Below, piece after piece: positions 36,783 through 49,441 of a DNA stretch of 64,000 nt. A model generated the notes under the pieces. The model did no database searches and was not told where the DNA came from. It saw only the letters and a program-made list of their open reading frames with translations. A program made the position numbers and the translations under genes. Each line of letters begins with the position of its first letter. Within the stretch, counting starts at the first letter, position 1. Origin of the DNA: Lota lota (lineage: Eukaryota; Chordata; Actinopteri; Gadiformes; Lotidae); NCBI GenBank assembly GCA_026745465.1, contig JACYXH010000479.1, forward strand, positions 5,898,011 to 5,962,010. The letters run 5' to 3'.

Positions 36783-37128
36783 GTGTGTAACCATGTACAC
36801 CTCAAGCAAAATGTTTCTAAGGGTAAATCTGACAATACCTTTTAGCCTTGCATAATTAAAGATTTGCAAACTGTGCCACCATTAAGCCTGACTGTAATTG
36901 ATGACGCCTTATTTACTTCTCAACACTGCTTTAGAGCGTGCCAGATCCTTTTAGCGGTTCAAACAAACATGTGTGTCGTCACATGTCATTGGTATTTCTG
37001 TTTCACCACCGATCAAGGTGGTACTGTATCAACCAGTTTCACTTGGTTAGTCCTGGTCAGCATCAGAGTGTGTTGGAGGTCACACTGTTCTCCTTTTTAC
37101 TTTTCTTCCTCACTCATCACTCATCACT

Positions 37129-37155
37129 CCCCCCCCCCCCCCCCCCCCCCCCCCC
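37129..37155. repeat. poly-C tract (27 C)
   Basis: An uninterrupted run of C on the + strand. The complementary G run could form quadruplex structures. Confidence 0.95.
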
Positions 37156-38930
37156 AAAGTAATAAATCATCTTTGGCTGAACCTCATCACTTTAATAATA
37201 AAGCATAGGCCCCTTTCATTTGCAGTAGGGGATACTGTTCCAGGCAAAGTGCCTGTTATTTCCACCCCACTGGCGAGCCTTAATTTCCCGTGATGTAAAA
37301 TGCCAAGGCCGGTGTGCCCGACAATGCTTCACTAGGTGACAGAACAGGCACAGTATAAACGCCGCTCCCCTCCTGTTTGATTTAGCTTAGCGGTGTCACG
37401 CAGGAGGCCGGAGGTATATAACTAATTTAGCTGCAGGTCTTTGCTGCTCTGAAAAATTCTGCCGTTGTTTATTGATATGGTTATGCTGTGTTGGCATGGA
37501 ACATAATGTAATTATCATTTTCTGAGGTGTAAGAGCATGAAGGATGATAACTTGAAAGGGATGGGTGTGAAATGTTATTAGTACTTTATATTTGGGAGTC
37601 AAAACAGTTTTAAAGTTGATTCATGTCAAAAATATCAAGAGGATCTGGGTTACTAATTGTGTATGCATTACATAATTGCAATTTGCTTAGTTGTAACTCT
37701 GCATTAAATGGCTTCTACATAGTGAAGCAAAAATATTCTACCATAAAGTGAATGGATTGTCGTTGGTATAGTTTTTACATTTGTTTGGTTTTTGCCTGGT
37801 TCTATGAGTTTTTTTAAATATCTCAGTTGTTTTGCACTCGGTTTTCACACAACACTATTATGACTATCATATAATTATCTAGGGAGGGTTGTTTCTTGAG
37901 TTTATCATTCACTCTGTTTAAGGATGTTGTGAGATTCTCACCAAAAGGTGTCCACTCATTGAATGCTGTGTGAAGTCGTGTTGTTTTTGTTATTTTGTGT
38001 GTGTGTTATGTGGATTGTGAGGCGCTAGCACACTAAGTTGGGAAAGCTTAAGATCAGCATTACCACACATCTGGCTCCTTTTTAATCCTTTCTCGTTAAA
38101 CGAGGAGCGCTAGCTTAGCATACCTAGGTTAACATCCATCAAGACGCACGGCAGCTCACCACACATGGGCACCCAAAGGACAAAAGGATGAAAGTAATCA
38201 GTATGTGCCCCTTGCAAGAGTTCTGCACAAAGAAGTTTATGTCACTTCTCTGCAACCTTGGCTTTTTTTCTGTTTTGTCGCATTTTTCCCACTCTCACAG
38301 CTGTGTCATTTAAGTCACTGACCATGACATTAAAGATGGCCTTTGAAGCCATGATGTGTAAAATGCTTCATGTCAAAGGAAGGAAAATGAAAATGTTTGA
38401 GCATTGGAGAAGACAAGAGTTTTTCTCTGCCATACTGCAATGGAATGAAAACATAATTTGCATTCTTTCTGTATTTGGGAACCAACTGGTGTTTTGCCAC
38501 ATTAGCATAAGGTCTCGGTCCTGTCAACACCTAGTTATTATGTTTTTATTATATTTTAAAATACAATTGTATTTTCATGACAATCGAGACAATGTTATAA
38601 TTTGAGGGAAAATAAACCCCGCAGTGTCTCAGGCTGGCTTGTCCTCTTATCACTAATACCGTTTAGCAGTAATACAGGCTAACAATGACCAGCCCGGCAG
38701 CCCACCGCTGTTAATCTGAAAGCAACACACTGTGATGTCTAGCAGTATAAATTGGCTTCTCCTAAGGAATGACCTTTTTAATAAAAACACAAAAACTAAA
38801 AAAAGAACAGTCACTGTCGGGTGTGTAACCGTTTGTGACCTGCTCTTCTCCACCCCCTTTATTATCGGCTGTGTTGAGACGCCTTCGATGTGTTACTTTT
38901 CTTTTTTTCCCTGTTATGCAATCCTTCCAT

Positions 38931-38933
<3 letters not shown>

Positions 38934-38963
<30 letters not shown>
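38934..38963. repeat. poly-C tract (30 C) upstream of a splice acceptor
   Basis: An uninterrupted C run about 59 bases before the exon 10 acceptor, within a longer pyrimidine-rich stretch. Confidence 0.95.
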
Positions 38964-38965
<2 letters not shown>

Positions 38966-39022
38966 ACCACCTTCCTTCCTCGGATTCTCATCTCATCCAT
39001 CATCCTGGCTGTCTTCTTGCAG

Positions 39023-39118
39023 GTGGTGGAGATAGCACTGAAGGTAAGCCCCATACTGGGGGCCCACATGTTCCAGCCTCTGCTGCCAGCTGTCCTCAGA
39101 GGTGTCGTAGATGGAGAG
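39023..39118 (+). CDS. ipo11: importin-11 exon 10 of window (about residues 752-783)
   Basis: Thirty-two complete codons, VVEIALKVSPILGAHMFQPL through RGVVDGE, collinear with human VVENALKVNPILGPQMFQPI as recalled. The acceptor is TCTTGCAG and the donor GTGGGT, phase 0. Confidence 0.96.
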
Positions 39119-39440
39119 GTGGGTCTAGTCTTTAAGCCTTCTGGCTCCTCATTCTGTCGGTCGATACTCCGTAAGCCACATAAACAACAGATTCCCCAAG
39201 GAAATAAAAGTTCAGAGGCATGTCAATATTCATGTTCATGAATATTTAGTTATGTCCTGCTTCTGCAATCACCTCTCCCGCTGTTTAAAGGTTCTGCATT
39301 TTTTTGCCAGTTCATCAAGACTAAGCTTATGGCATGATGATTTTTGGTCATGGTCATTTTTACTGAGCCGTGCTTTTACGTTAGAGATTGTATTTGCCCG
39401 TATGTTCTTATAATGCCGTGTGTATGTCCATGTCAAACAG
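39119..39440 (+). other. ipo11: ipo11 intron (322 nt)
   Basis: A GT-AG intron from GTGGGT to TCAAACAG. Nothing else was seen. Confidence 0.92.
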
Positions 39441-39554
39441 AGGTACCCCGTGGTGATGTCGACCTATCTAGGCATCACAGGCCGTGTCCTGCTCCAGAAC
39501 TCCAGTTTCTTCTCCTCTCTGCTCACACAGATGGCCTCTGAGTGCAACCAGGGG
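39441..39554 (+). CDS. ipo11: importin-11 exon 11 of window (about residues 784-821)
   Basis: Thirty-eight complete codons, RYPVVMSTYLGITGRVLLQN then SSFFSSLLTQMASECNQG. RYPVVMSTYLG and RVLLQN are invariant against human as recalled. The acceptor is TCAAACAG and the donor GTGAGG, phase 0. Confidence 0.96.
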
Positions 39555-40083
39555 GTGAGGCTCTCGGCTCCAAACAAATGATCTGCATCAACAGACTTTT
39601 TATTTATTATGTTAAAGCCACAATAACCCTCAAACATTGTGGTATTGTACGATGAAATTGAGAAATGCAACAAAAAAGGAAATTGCACATTTGAAGGAAT
39701 CTTCTACCCCGTTCTTTTTTGTAATGCGTTGTAATGAGTCATTAACAAAATAATTTAGAAAAATAACTCGAGCTAAGGGCTAGGCTGCTCGTTCAGTGAC
39801 AGCAGAGGTTAAGGCAGTGAGAGAAACAAAACACAACTTGACAAGCATGGGAGTCTATTAGACTGACCCTTGTCACAGTGCCTTGACCCCAATTTGAAAT
39901 GTCAAGTAAAGGCCTCCTTCAGTCATCCATTTATTTTTGTTCTGTTCTCCTCCTGACTCATTCTTCTCCACTTTCTCCGCCTTCTCCCCCATCTTTCTGT
40001 TCCATTCTTTCCTTTATCCACTATGTCCTTCAATGCACCTTGCCACTCTTTCCTCACTCTTCCCCTACCTGCTTCATGGCCAG
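39555..40083 (+). other. ipo11: ipo11 intron (529 nt)
   Basis: A GT-AG intron from GTGAGG to ATGGCCAG, with a strong pyrimidine-rich tract over 39940-40070. Confidence 0.92.
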
Positions 40084-40205
40084 ATTGACCAGTTGCTCGG
40101 CAATGTGATAGAGATGTGGGTCGACCGCATGGATAACATCACCCAGCCTGAAAGGAGGAAGCTTTCGTCCCTGGCCCTGCTCTCCCTTCTCCCGTCTGAA
40201 AACAG
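40084..40205 (+). CDS. ipo11: importin-11 exon 12 of window (about residues 822-862)
   Basis: Forty codons, IDQLLGNVIEMWVDRMDNIT then QPERRKLSSLALLSLLPSEN, plus AG of a split Ser codon. It is nearly identical to human MDQLLGNMIEMWVDRMDNIT as recalled. The acceptor is ATGGCCAG and the donor GTGAGA. The codon is completed by the T opening exon 13, 9.9 kb away. Confidence 0.96.
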
Positions 40206-41513
40206 GTGAGAATATCTTGTCAATCAACGGCATAACGTCTGTCTGCCACTCTGTTCCAAATCTCCCCATGGGCTTTGTGCCAGGGAATTGTGTTGCATCG
40301 AGCAGACTTTGACGGCTGAAAAAAGGAGAAGGTAGATGATGTGTATCCATTGGTGAAAGACTACACATTAACAAGTGTATATACTGGGATATCACAACAA
40401 CGGTAAGATGTATCGAAGCATGATGGCCTTATGCACACGCTTTTAAATGAGCAAATCAACGACGCAGCGTTTACATCACTGTGAGGAAAGCCATGTTTCA
40501 TAAAGACCTACAAAGATGCCAGTAATGGCCCTCATTGACCCACATATTGCTAGTTTATAGCCTGCACCGGCTTTCTCTCCAGTACAGACACACAAGATGC
40601 ATCTATCACCGCACATACAGAACATATCCATTTATAGTGATCCCACGGAGCTTTGCTTTACTTTTAAGGTTCTGAGAACGGCAATGTATTGACCATGATG
40701 GTAAGAGCCATCACTTCTTAGTCTTTATTTCGTTTTCTTTTACTTCGGCCAGAGGCAGCTCAGGAGGTACAAGAGGTCATTTATCAACCAGGCGGGGTTG
40801 CTGGTCTGGGTTGTTGAGCGCCAAGGAGTCCCTGGGCAATTTGGCTAACTCCTTATGCCAAGAGGGTTGTTGCCTTACATCAGTGACACCCGGCGCTGTT
40901 GTGAGTGTGTGGGTGTGAATGGGGGGAGTAATGTGTCGCATCACTTGTTAGAAGCACTTTGCATGGCCACGGTGGTTATAGGTGTTGGCTGATTGTATGT
41001 ATGTCGTTTATTTATGGCTCGGTATTTATTGCTTTTCTTCAAATTCACCTGCCTGAGTTTACATGCCCAAACCTGTGGATCACTTCACATAATGCATGCG
41101 ACACAATCTCTTTCTATCTAGCTCTATCCCTCTTTCTCATTTTATCTTATTTTATGTCTCGTTTTTGCATTGCATTCATGGTCCTCTGTTTGTGCTTTTG
41201 TGTGTACATCTATTTACTTCAGTGCATTTGAATCGGTAATGCATAATTTGTTTTGGGTACCAATTACATCCATATTATTCACATATTTTTGTATGGTGCA
41301 TCTATTGAAAACACGGCTGTATTGAGTACTTTCCTGAAAGTATATTCACAGCATGGCTTGAAATGTGAGTGCACTAAACAAGGCGAGGAACACAACCGTG
41401 TCGGTACAGTTGATTGATTGCGTAGAAAGGATACTCGTCAGAATCTGTAAAGATCAACATGGCTACACTCTGTGCCAGAGAGGACACACAAGGCTGTATA
41501 TGGAAAAACGCAT

Positions 41514-41617
<104 letters not shown>

Positions 41618-43071
41618 TCAGTGAGGCCAGTGCAGAGATCCTCAAGGCTGTAAATTCAGGATGTTGTACACCATATTGCTGTACTTTTTGTTTCTTTGAA
41701 ATTAAAAGTTGCTCCTAAATCTCAATGACTTTACTTATTACTCACACAAGGGGTCAGGCATCATCTGGTTGATGATGCCTATAAATGCAAATCACATCAA
41801 GAAGGCAGTGAAAGGCATTACATTTAACCTGTACTTCAGAGGGCTTTTTTTTCATGGCTATATATTGCATCCAGACTTTAATTTAAAAGAAAGGAATTAC
41901 CAAATATCCTGTCTTGTCAGATGCTCTATTATGGAGCTAGTGAACAGAGGAAATGAGACGACCCTGCAGGTAAAGAATCCCTCTCTTATGTGTCCCACTC
42001 CATGCTTCAGAACTCTCTGTACATCACCTTTCTTTGTCAAGGAGTGTCTGGATTTTTTTTTCCCAGATAACCGGCACTGCTTCACTCACACTTTTACCTG
42101 GGGGAGATTTTATATGTATTATTGTTTTTTTCAAAGTAACTACTTAATGGGTTTAGATGAGGTGAAAAAGTGCTTCGATGTGTCATGAAGATTAATACTT
42201 TTATCAAGATTTTGGGTAGTAATGTTTTATGCTTTCTAGTTTTGGTAATCATAGGCATAGACAAGTGTAAAATCGTTGTCCTTATTTCTTTAGCCGCACA
42301 GCACCAACCTGCGTGATGAAGCTGTCAACTCAATTTTTGCCACACCCAATCACAACACATACTGGAGGAAGATGGAAGATTTTCCAAGGCTTGGAAACAG
42401 TGTATACTGTATGCACATTTAGTTACAGGAAAAAACAAATACTATTCAGGGAAAATTCTGAGACCTTAATCGACTTTTCATTGGATTAGCATTATACAAT
42501 ATATAACAAAACGATGATGCATGTGTTGAAATAAATTATCAATAGTATTGTATGATGATTTAAAAAAAAATCAATGAACTTGATTAATCGCCCTGGACAT
42601 ACATTTCCTCTAGATGCATATCCAATAAGGAGTACATTGTCAGGAAATAAAAAATTATGTACTAGCACAAAATTACTTTTTGGTAGTGCACATAGGATGC
42701 AAAAGAATGTATTTAGTGTGAAATATAGACTAAAAAGATCACCTAACGATGTTGTGAAGTAATGCAGAACTCTTGTATGATCATTTAGATACTTAAAGAG
42801 CCTGCCACTTTGTGTTTGGGAAGATAATTTTGCTCATTATTTGCCATGGTCATTGTTATGTTATCAAAACAAATATATAATAAAACAGTTACAGCTATTT
42901 TATAGCTAAATTGAGCCTTTAGGCATGGAAACAATCCCAAATTTATTTAATAGTGTATTTGTTATTTCTGTAGCAGTTCAAAATATCCATTTGTCTCATT
43001 TGGTATGCCTGGTTGTTTGAGATTTAACTCGATTTGTTCTCCAATCGTTTGTGCTTTCACGGCCAAAAATC

Positions 43072-43310
43072 GCGAGCAAAAATTACTTTGCACGCGTGCA
43101 CAACTAACACATCTGTCCACAAGAAATATCATTGCGAGCACTTTTACTACACTATTGCGCAGTATTTCTCTGCACGCGAAGACAATAATATAGCCTGTGA
43201 GGAGAAAATCAAGCAATGAGCGCACACATAAAGTCAAGCAGCACAAAACTGACTCCCTGGTGCGCACAAATGCTGCCTTTGCTCGTGTGCTCCCAAAGTG
43301 TTTTCCTGCT
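43072..43310 (+). repeat. left arm of a long imperfect inverted repeat
   Basis: It begins GCGAGCAAAAATTACTTTGC and ends GTGTTTTCCTGCT. Its reverse complement matches 46815-47039 over nearly its whole length, with small gaps (shared blocks CACAACTAACACATC, GAGCACTTTTA, ATTTCTCTGC, GTGAGGA, GAAGTGTTTTCCTGCT-like). Identity is roughly three quarters by eye. Confidence 0.85.
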
Positions 43311-43880
43311 AGTGATGGGCAATTCATGAACGATTCGTTATTTTTGAACAAATCTTTTGTGCGATCCCGTACGTACGATTCGTATCTGAGTGGATCGTTC
43401 ATTTGTTTTTAGATTTGCACATGCGCATTACTTCTATGCGCCGGTACGTATGATCCGTATCTGAGAGTGGATCGTTCATTTCGTTCTTGGTTTTGGCATG
43501 CTCATCACTTTATAGTCACCCCTTTTCTATGCATTTTTAAATATGTGTACTAAAGTAGACACACATTTAGACACCTCAGACACATTGTTTCTTCATGTGC
43601 CAAAATAATCCTTATTATGGTGATTGATTATGAAAATGAGAATGTTGGCTATATCGTGTCTACTTTAAACTCCTTTTAACGTATCCCCCCTGTCTTCACT
43701 GTGTTACCGTATATCACCCAGTATATGCGCAAGCGCATTAGACTACCATATATGACACACATTATTTATACGATCTGGTACGTATGATCCATATCTGCGA
43801 GTGGATCGTTCATTTTGTTCTTTCGTTCTTCGATTTAAGCGTGTGTAAATGAACGATCCAACTCGAAAGGATTCAACAAA
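43310..43880. mobile_element. hAT-like repeat fragment with three internal subrepeats
   Basis: It begins TAGTGATGGGCAATTCATGA, a start typical of hAT terminal repeats, right at the inner edge of the left inverted-repeat arm. Inside are three related blocks with TGGATCGTTCATTT preceded by CGTATCTGAG-like sequence (about 43369-43405, 43443-43485 and 43777-43826). An inverted AATGAACGATCC follows near 43849-43860. No matching right terminus was found, so the end is approximate. Confidence 0.55.
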
Positions 43881-44253
43881 ACATATTACTATGCATGTCA
43901 TGAATAAAAGCAGGATCATCAGGCGCAGTGAACCATAGCCAGCCTTAAAGATTAGCAGTACTTGTAGTAGAATGTCAACCTACCAGAAATAAAAACGTTA
44001 CAAATGCTGATCAGGAAATAAATACTGTATTGCCTCGTTGTAGCTAATATAACATAGTTATTTAGTGTAATGATAAGACAGCGATCGTCTAATGAACTCT
44101 TATGAATCAGCACTGTCGCTGTATTTGTATATCTGTATTTATATATAATGGTAAAAACAAAATAGAAAAATGTTAAAGGTCTCTACATGAGGGGTTTCCA
44201 GCGCTATTTCTCAGGAATCAGATACATCAACATCTAAATGTGATAGGTTAGAG

Positions 44254-45378
44254 CAGTGGTGTCAAACTCAATCACAGAAGGGGCCAAAAATAAAAACTGG
44301 GTCCAAGTCGTGGGCCAAACGGAGTCGATATTTATTGAAAATAAGAACATGTTTTTTCAGATGTATTATCACAAATTAACTTCACCAAAAGCACCTTAGA
44401 GAATTCAGAACAAACCAAGCTTACATATTTAACAATGTAATGAGATCAAATTTTAGTGGCATTATTTTTTTGTGTTCCTCTCTGTCAGGAGTTTTCCACT
44501 GAGTCATTTCTAATGAAAATGTTTTTGGTAGTAATAATAAGTTATAATAACTTATTTTATTGAAAATGAGCAAATATTTCAGACATAACTATTAACAGTA
44601 TTCCTTGTGATTACAGTACAGTACATTTTGCTCTGATGCACATTAGTCCAAGCCAGATGGGTATCTTTTCTTAGCTGCAAGTTCATCAATGTTCTGGAGT
44701 CAGGCTCTGAGCTGTGGCAATTCTCAGGATGGAGTGAAGGTGTCCGTCACTGAGACGACTCCTGTGTGATGTTTTGTTCATCTTCATCACAGAGAAAAGT
44801 TGCTCACACAGGTACAGGTATGTGCTACCAAACATGCATAGGATTTGAGCAGCTTTTAGGCGGAGTTGTGGCATCGTTTCAGGGATGAAATGTGGGAACT
44901 GTGCAGCGCCCACAGAGTCATACTTTGCCTTAAGTGTGTCACTACATTGGAGGTCGAGCAGCTCCATTTGGAAGTTCATAGGTGCCTTTTCCACATCAAC
45001 CGCAAACGGATTACTGAGAAGTTCAAACTTAGTTTTCTGAGTTTCAAAGTCGGCAAATCGCCGTGTGAACTCGGTACTAAGTATACCCCGTTTTTCAGCA
45101 AAATGTGCACTTGGAAAAATAGTGGCAGAAACCTTGTGCGTCATCAACAGGCAGCACAGAAAGTGACCCAAGTTTCCTTGCAACATATGCATCTCCCACA
45201 GACGCAGCTTGGCTTTAAAAGCTCACAGTGCAGCATGCATGTCTGTGATCACACGGTCCCGTGCTGTGTGATCCTGAAGCTGGAGGTTTAGCGCATTGAG
45301 ATGGTTCGTTATATCACACAGAAATGCCAGCTCACACAGCCACTTTTCATCATGGAGCTCTGTGGTGTCTTTCCCTTT
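44254..45378 (-). mobile_element. hAT (Charlie-like) transposon fragment
   Basis: The 3' end carries CAGTGGTGTCAAACTCAATC at 44254, a terminal repeat of the hAT-Charlie type. Reading inward on the minus strand gives the C-terminal part of a hAT transposase. The fragment stops at about 45378, where GC-rich DIRS-like sequence begins, so the 5' half and the other terminal repeat are absent. Confidence 0.85.
44655..45378 (-). pseudogene. hAT transposase C-terminal fragment (dimerisation domain)
   Basis: Minus-strand frames read [32 protein letters not shown], a stop codon, AFKAKLRLWEMHMLQGNLGH, then LLSNPFAVDVEKAPMNFQME and CEQLFSVMKMNKTSHRSRLS. LCEQLFSVMK with SHRSRLSDGHLHSILRIA is the hAT dimerisation signature, as in GTF2IRD2-, ZBED5- and SCAND3-like domesticated proteins. 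There is one in-frame stop near 45220, and a frameshift before the final IDELAAKKRYPSGLD. It is a decayed transposon piece, not a host gene. Confidence 0.87.
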
Positions 45379-46680
45379 GCTAACCCTTCCCTTGGGGAAC
45401 AACAGAGACAGCCCCCTTCCCCAAGAGACGGACCACCTCCGCTGCCAGAGCCGTTCTCGCCGCTGGATCCTGCAGCCTTGTCTCCACCACCCCCATAAAG
45501 GGTGGGGGACGGTGCTTGAACTGTATGGGGTGGCCCCACCTCAACGTGTTGTCCAACCACGTGGGTAAAACGCATCGCTCTCGCCAACACGCATGGCACT
45601 CAGAAAGAGAGGGCGAGCATCCAGCTGAGGAACGCTGTCCAGGAATGTGCTGTGTTCCTCGGCCCCTACCGCCTTCACACTGCGTGTGAACCAAGGGGGG
45701 CCTACTTCGAAAGGGAGGGGAGGGACCCCCTGCGAACGCCATCCGGCGCCCGGACAGAGAGGCGCTGCTAAAGGAGGCTCCAGGCGAGGTATCCCCCTCG
45801 CCTGTGTGGCGGACCACCCCTCCACCCTGGTGAAATCGGTGAACGCCTTCACCGGGGCTTTAAGGGAGGACGGGTCCCCAGCCGCCGCGGTAAGATACCG
45901 CTGGACGGGTGGGAACAGAGGGGATAGGGTAGGCCGTCTGGTCGACGAAGGAGGTCTAAAATAGTCCCCCTGCATATCGTCCAGTTCCGGGGAGGGCGGT
46001 GGAGGTGGCATGGCGATGCCCTTGATGGCCGCTGCCTCGCCCATGATTTTGCCGAACAGGTCGGCGAAACGGTGCAGCTTCTGCGGGGCAAAACCCCAGA
46101 AGGCCGTGAAGAAGTCCCCGACGCGGAGTCCACGTCGAGGTCGTAGTCCTCGTCCTCCCCCGGTGCCGCCACGGCATCGAAAATATCGACGGCGTCCGCA
46201 AGCTCCACCGACGGGGAAAAGAACAGGCGCCTCGAGAGGAGCACCTCTTGAGGTAAGGCGGTACAGGCGGCGCAGGAACCGGAGCCCGAAAAGGCTGCCA
46301 TGGCGTGCTCCGCACCGAGGCAACGGAAGCACATAACGTGCCCGTCGTCCGGAGAGAGGATAGCCGGGCAAGAGGAACAGAGAGGCCCTGAAAAGGGCCG
46401 TACCTCCGCTGGCTCCGCCACAACGCTACTGCATGAAGTCATCATGTTAATTCCGATTTTAGTTAGTGCAAATGCTGAAAGAAAAAAGAGAGACGAACAC
46501 AGCTTACGCCGTGTTACATACACCGTGTCGTGGGACGTGTTAGCAGTGCCCACGTTGATTGGTGCATTGCTGAGAAATGTTCAGTGCACACGTGTGCACG
46601 CACGGGACAAGCCCATAAGGCGAAGCCTAGACGGCGTAGCCTACATGAAATAAAACGTTGGCGTTCACAAGAGCCCCTCC
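45379..46680 (-). mobile_element. fossil DIRS/Ngaro-type retroelement fragment
   Basis: Markedly GC-rich against its surroundings. The minus strand has a gag-like frame with a cysteine/histidine-rich motif (SGPLCSSCPAILSPDDGHVM then CFRCLGAEHAMAAF), and further on a string typical of the start of a DIRS reverse transcriptase ([31 protein letters not shown]). It is incomplete and broken, with at least about three breaks. Family is assigned from memory of fish DIRS-like proteins. A 5' untranslated stretch may reach about 46680. Confidence 0.72.
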
Positions 46681-46814
46681 TTCGGTTTCTCGCGCGAGTG
46701 TTTTGAAGTTACAGATTAAAGCTTGTGTACTCGCGCACGCGGGTAGAATATTCGCTTCGCTTTTGGTTTAAACGCACAGGATAACCACCGCGCGTGCAGA
46801 CAAATACCAGAGCG

Positions 46815-47039
46815 AGCAGGAAAACACTTCGCAAGCACGAGAGAAAAGACAGCATTTGTGCACAAGGGGGCATCAGTTGCGTCAGTTGCGTCAGTTTATG
46901 TGCGCGCTCAATAATCATTTTTTCCTCACTGGCTTTGTTATTGCTCTCGCGAGCAGAGAAATGCTGTGCGTGACTGCACTAAAAGTGCTCCCAATTTGTG
47001 TGCACGGATGTGTTAGTTGTGCAAGTAATTTTTGCTTGC
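46815..47039 (-). repeat. right arm of the long imperfect inverted repeat
   Basis: Reverse complement of the 43072 arm. The arms lie about 3.5 kb apart and point towards each other. On this side the sequence related to the element continues inward to about 46690, whereas on the left it is cut at 43310 by a hAT-like end. Confidence 0.85.
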
Positions 47040-49441
47040 AAATTAACCAGCTTCCTTAATGTTCCTAAATGAGTATACAGCAGCTACAATCTAACATAGA
47101 TAATGTCATCTATCTCCCTGGGAAGATGAATGGATTACAGATGTTTTTATTCATTACGATGCGTGCAAAATGAAGGGAACATTTAAGCTGTGTCCACCAC
47201 ATATCCAATTGGCAGTGCACTGGTTGGTAAATTAGTGTTAGTAAATTGATGAGGATTTATAATCTGGTCAGTAATTGTTTAGGATACTAACAAATCCTAT
47301 TACTGCCACTAAATTAAAGTAATTCATATAAAAATAATAATGAATCTTAAAGATAATTTCTTTCAATTAACTAGATTCTAGCTGTTATTTTTGCTTTTCT
47401 TGTTGTACTTCATCCTGAACTAAGCTGTACTTATTTTTTTTCCTTCTATATAATAATAAGATAATAACAATAGAGCTGGCAAGAATGTCCATTGCACATA
47501 GCCACACTTTAATCAACAGTGGATCACAGAGTTTCTCTAAAGGGATAACATCTGATCACTTGAGCACTACCTAATACTCTCAAAGTCACATTAGCCTATA
47601 TTTACTCAGGATTATCCTACCTTTCAATCTCTCAAAACCTTTCTGAAGCGATGATTTAGTCTTTAAACGGTCTGATTTACATTTTACATTTTCATCAGTA
47701 GCTGGTTGTATTTCATCGAGACTTTTTTCCAACTTTCCAAATACTATTTCAAAATTTCAAAAAAGATATCAGTCAAAAAGGATGTCAGTCAAGGCCTCAG
47801 TCCAAGCGGGGGTAGCCATGTGTCTCTGGACAATTTCACATTGCCTGCAACCTAATCTCAGATCCAGCACTCCGACTATGTTACAGCAGAACTTCTGGGT
47901 AGAGATGGCACAGAGCCTGGGCCGAGACGGGCGGAGTTACGCCTTCCTTCCTGTTTCATTAGAGATATTCTACCGAAGAAAACACTATTTGTGTTGTGCA
48001 TGTCTAAATATTTTAATACATGTATTTCTGCAGTGGCCAGACTACACTGTGTTGATTTGAAATCCTTACAGACAATTTTATACAGTTAACTATTGCTTGC
48101 TGAGTTTGTGTTTGCCATCCATGCACACACACCCGCCTCCAGCAACGTGATTGGTTGAAACAAATATGAAGAAAGAAAGTAAAACGCCCTGTTTTAACCC
48201 CGATTTGAGTCTGTATATATTTAAGTCTGATTTGTGAGACTGCTGCAACTAAGCTTCACACCAATCCCCGTTAGAACAACCTGCACTCCTTGGCCTTGTT
48301 TTGATTCATGGTGGACAGTCATTGTAATTTATCCTGATTATAAAACAATTATAATTGCATTTCTGTGGTCCATTTGATGAAGATCCTGTTTGCGTTGTTG
48401 CTTTGCATTATGAGCACAAACACGGAACGCTAAGCAACCATTAGAAAAGTAATTGAACACGATCCAAACGTAATCGAAAAGTACAAATGTGAGGTCAACA
48501 GCATGTAACGATTGCTGGTGTTTTGAGGATAATAGTACTGTCTCGCATGGTGTGACTGGACGCAAATGGATCACCTTTGTAAGTTACTTAACCTTGAACT
48601 ACAACGCTGGTGTTGGTAAACAATCATGTGTGGTTCAACAGTTTCCAAGTAATGCTCTACATAATAGCTTTGTGAATCCAATCCTCTCTCCCCTAAAAGC
48701 TAAAGTCTGTTCTCTATGCTAAGTTGCCGTTCCATTATCAAGGGGTAATGGGACATAACTGGTGATCAAGCGAGCAGGCAGAGTAGATAGGATTTAAAGG
48801 GACACCTATTTTACCAACAGGTATGGTAATAAAGCATCGTTACCATAGCGAAGCAGATGGTGATTAAGAAGATATAGGAATAGGAAACGTCCTTTAAGAA
48901 AATGCTTAATATTCACCTAAAATATATGTTGATGAAAAAGGGTTCGCCATTTGTTCGCATGAGTCTCTTTGCATGCTTGGATTTATTTTATTTCTTATTC
49001 CTATTTTCTCTTTCGTTGTCCACGTGTAAGCAGTAAGCAGCGTAGCCCGAGGTTAACGTCCCCAGCCTGATACTTATGAGGCTGACAGAACCTTTGAAGC
49101 ATCAATTCCCACTCCCACACATATTTCCCTTTTCTCCTTTTTGTTTTGATATCGCTCTACTTTCTCTTTCATTATTATTGTCAGACTCACTTCATGTCTC
49201 GCTTCAAAGTCGGACTAAAATAATGCATCATTTGCGTGCAATTTGCCTACAGGCACCAATTAGCGTTTTAAGGGCATATATGTCCAGAGATAAACCTTTA
49301 AGTCTGAAAATAAAAGTCTTTGCCCAAAAGATTGGAACAACCAGATGTGTTTGTGAATTGCCATAACTCAGAGCGACATCAGCTGACTCAGTGTATGGGG
49401 GCAGCACATTGTGATTGTGGTTGCTGTTGTTGTATCCTAGT

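Larger units (their letters stand above)
34717..39022 (+). other. ipo11: ipo11 intron (4.3 kb)
   Basis: A GT-AG intron from GTATAT to TCTTGCAG. It contains the hAT element at 36133-36782 and two poly-C runs (37129-37155 and 38934-38963). No gene was seen. Confidence 0.88.

Noticed and set aside
45647-46336. Plus-strand frames over the GC-rich block
   Set aside because: Shadows of the minus-strand DIRS-like fossil. High GC keeps several frames open.
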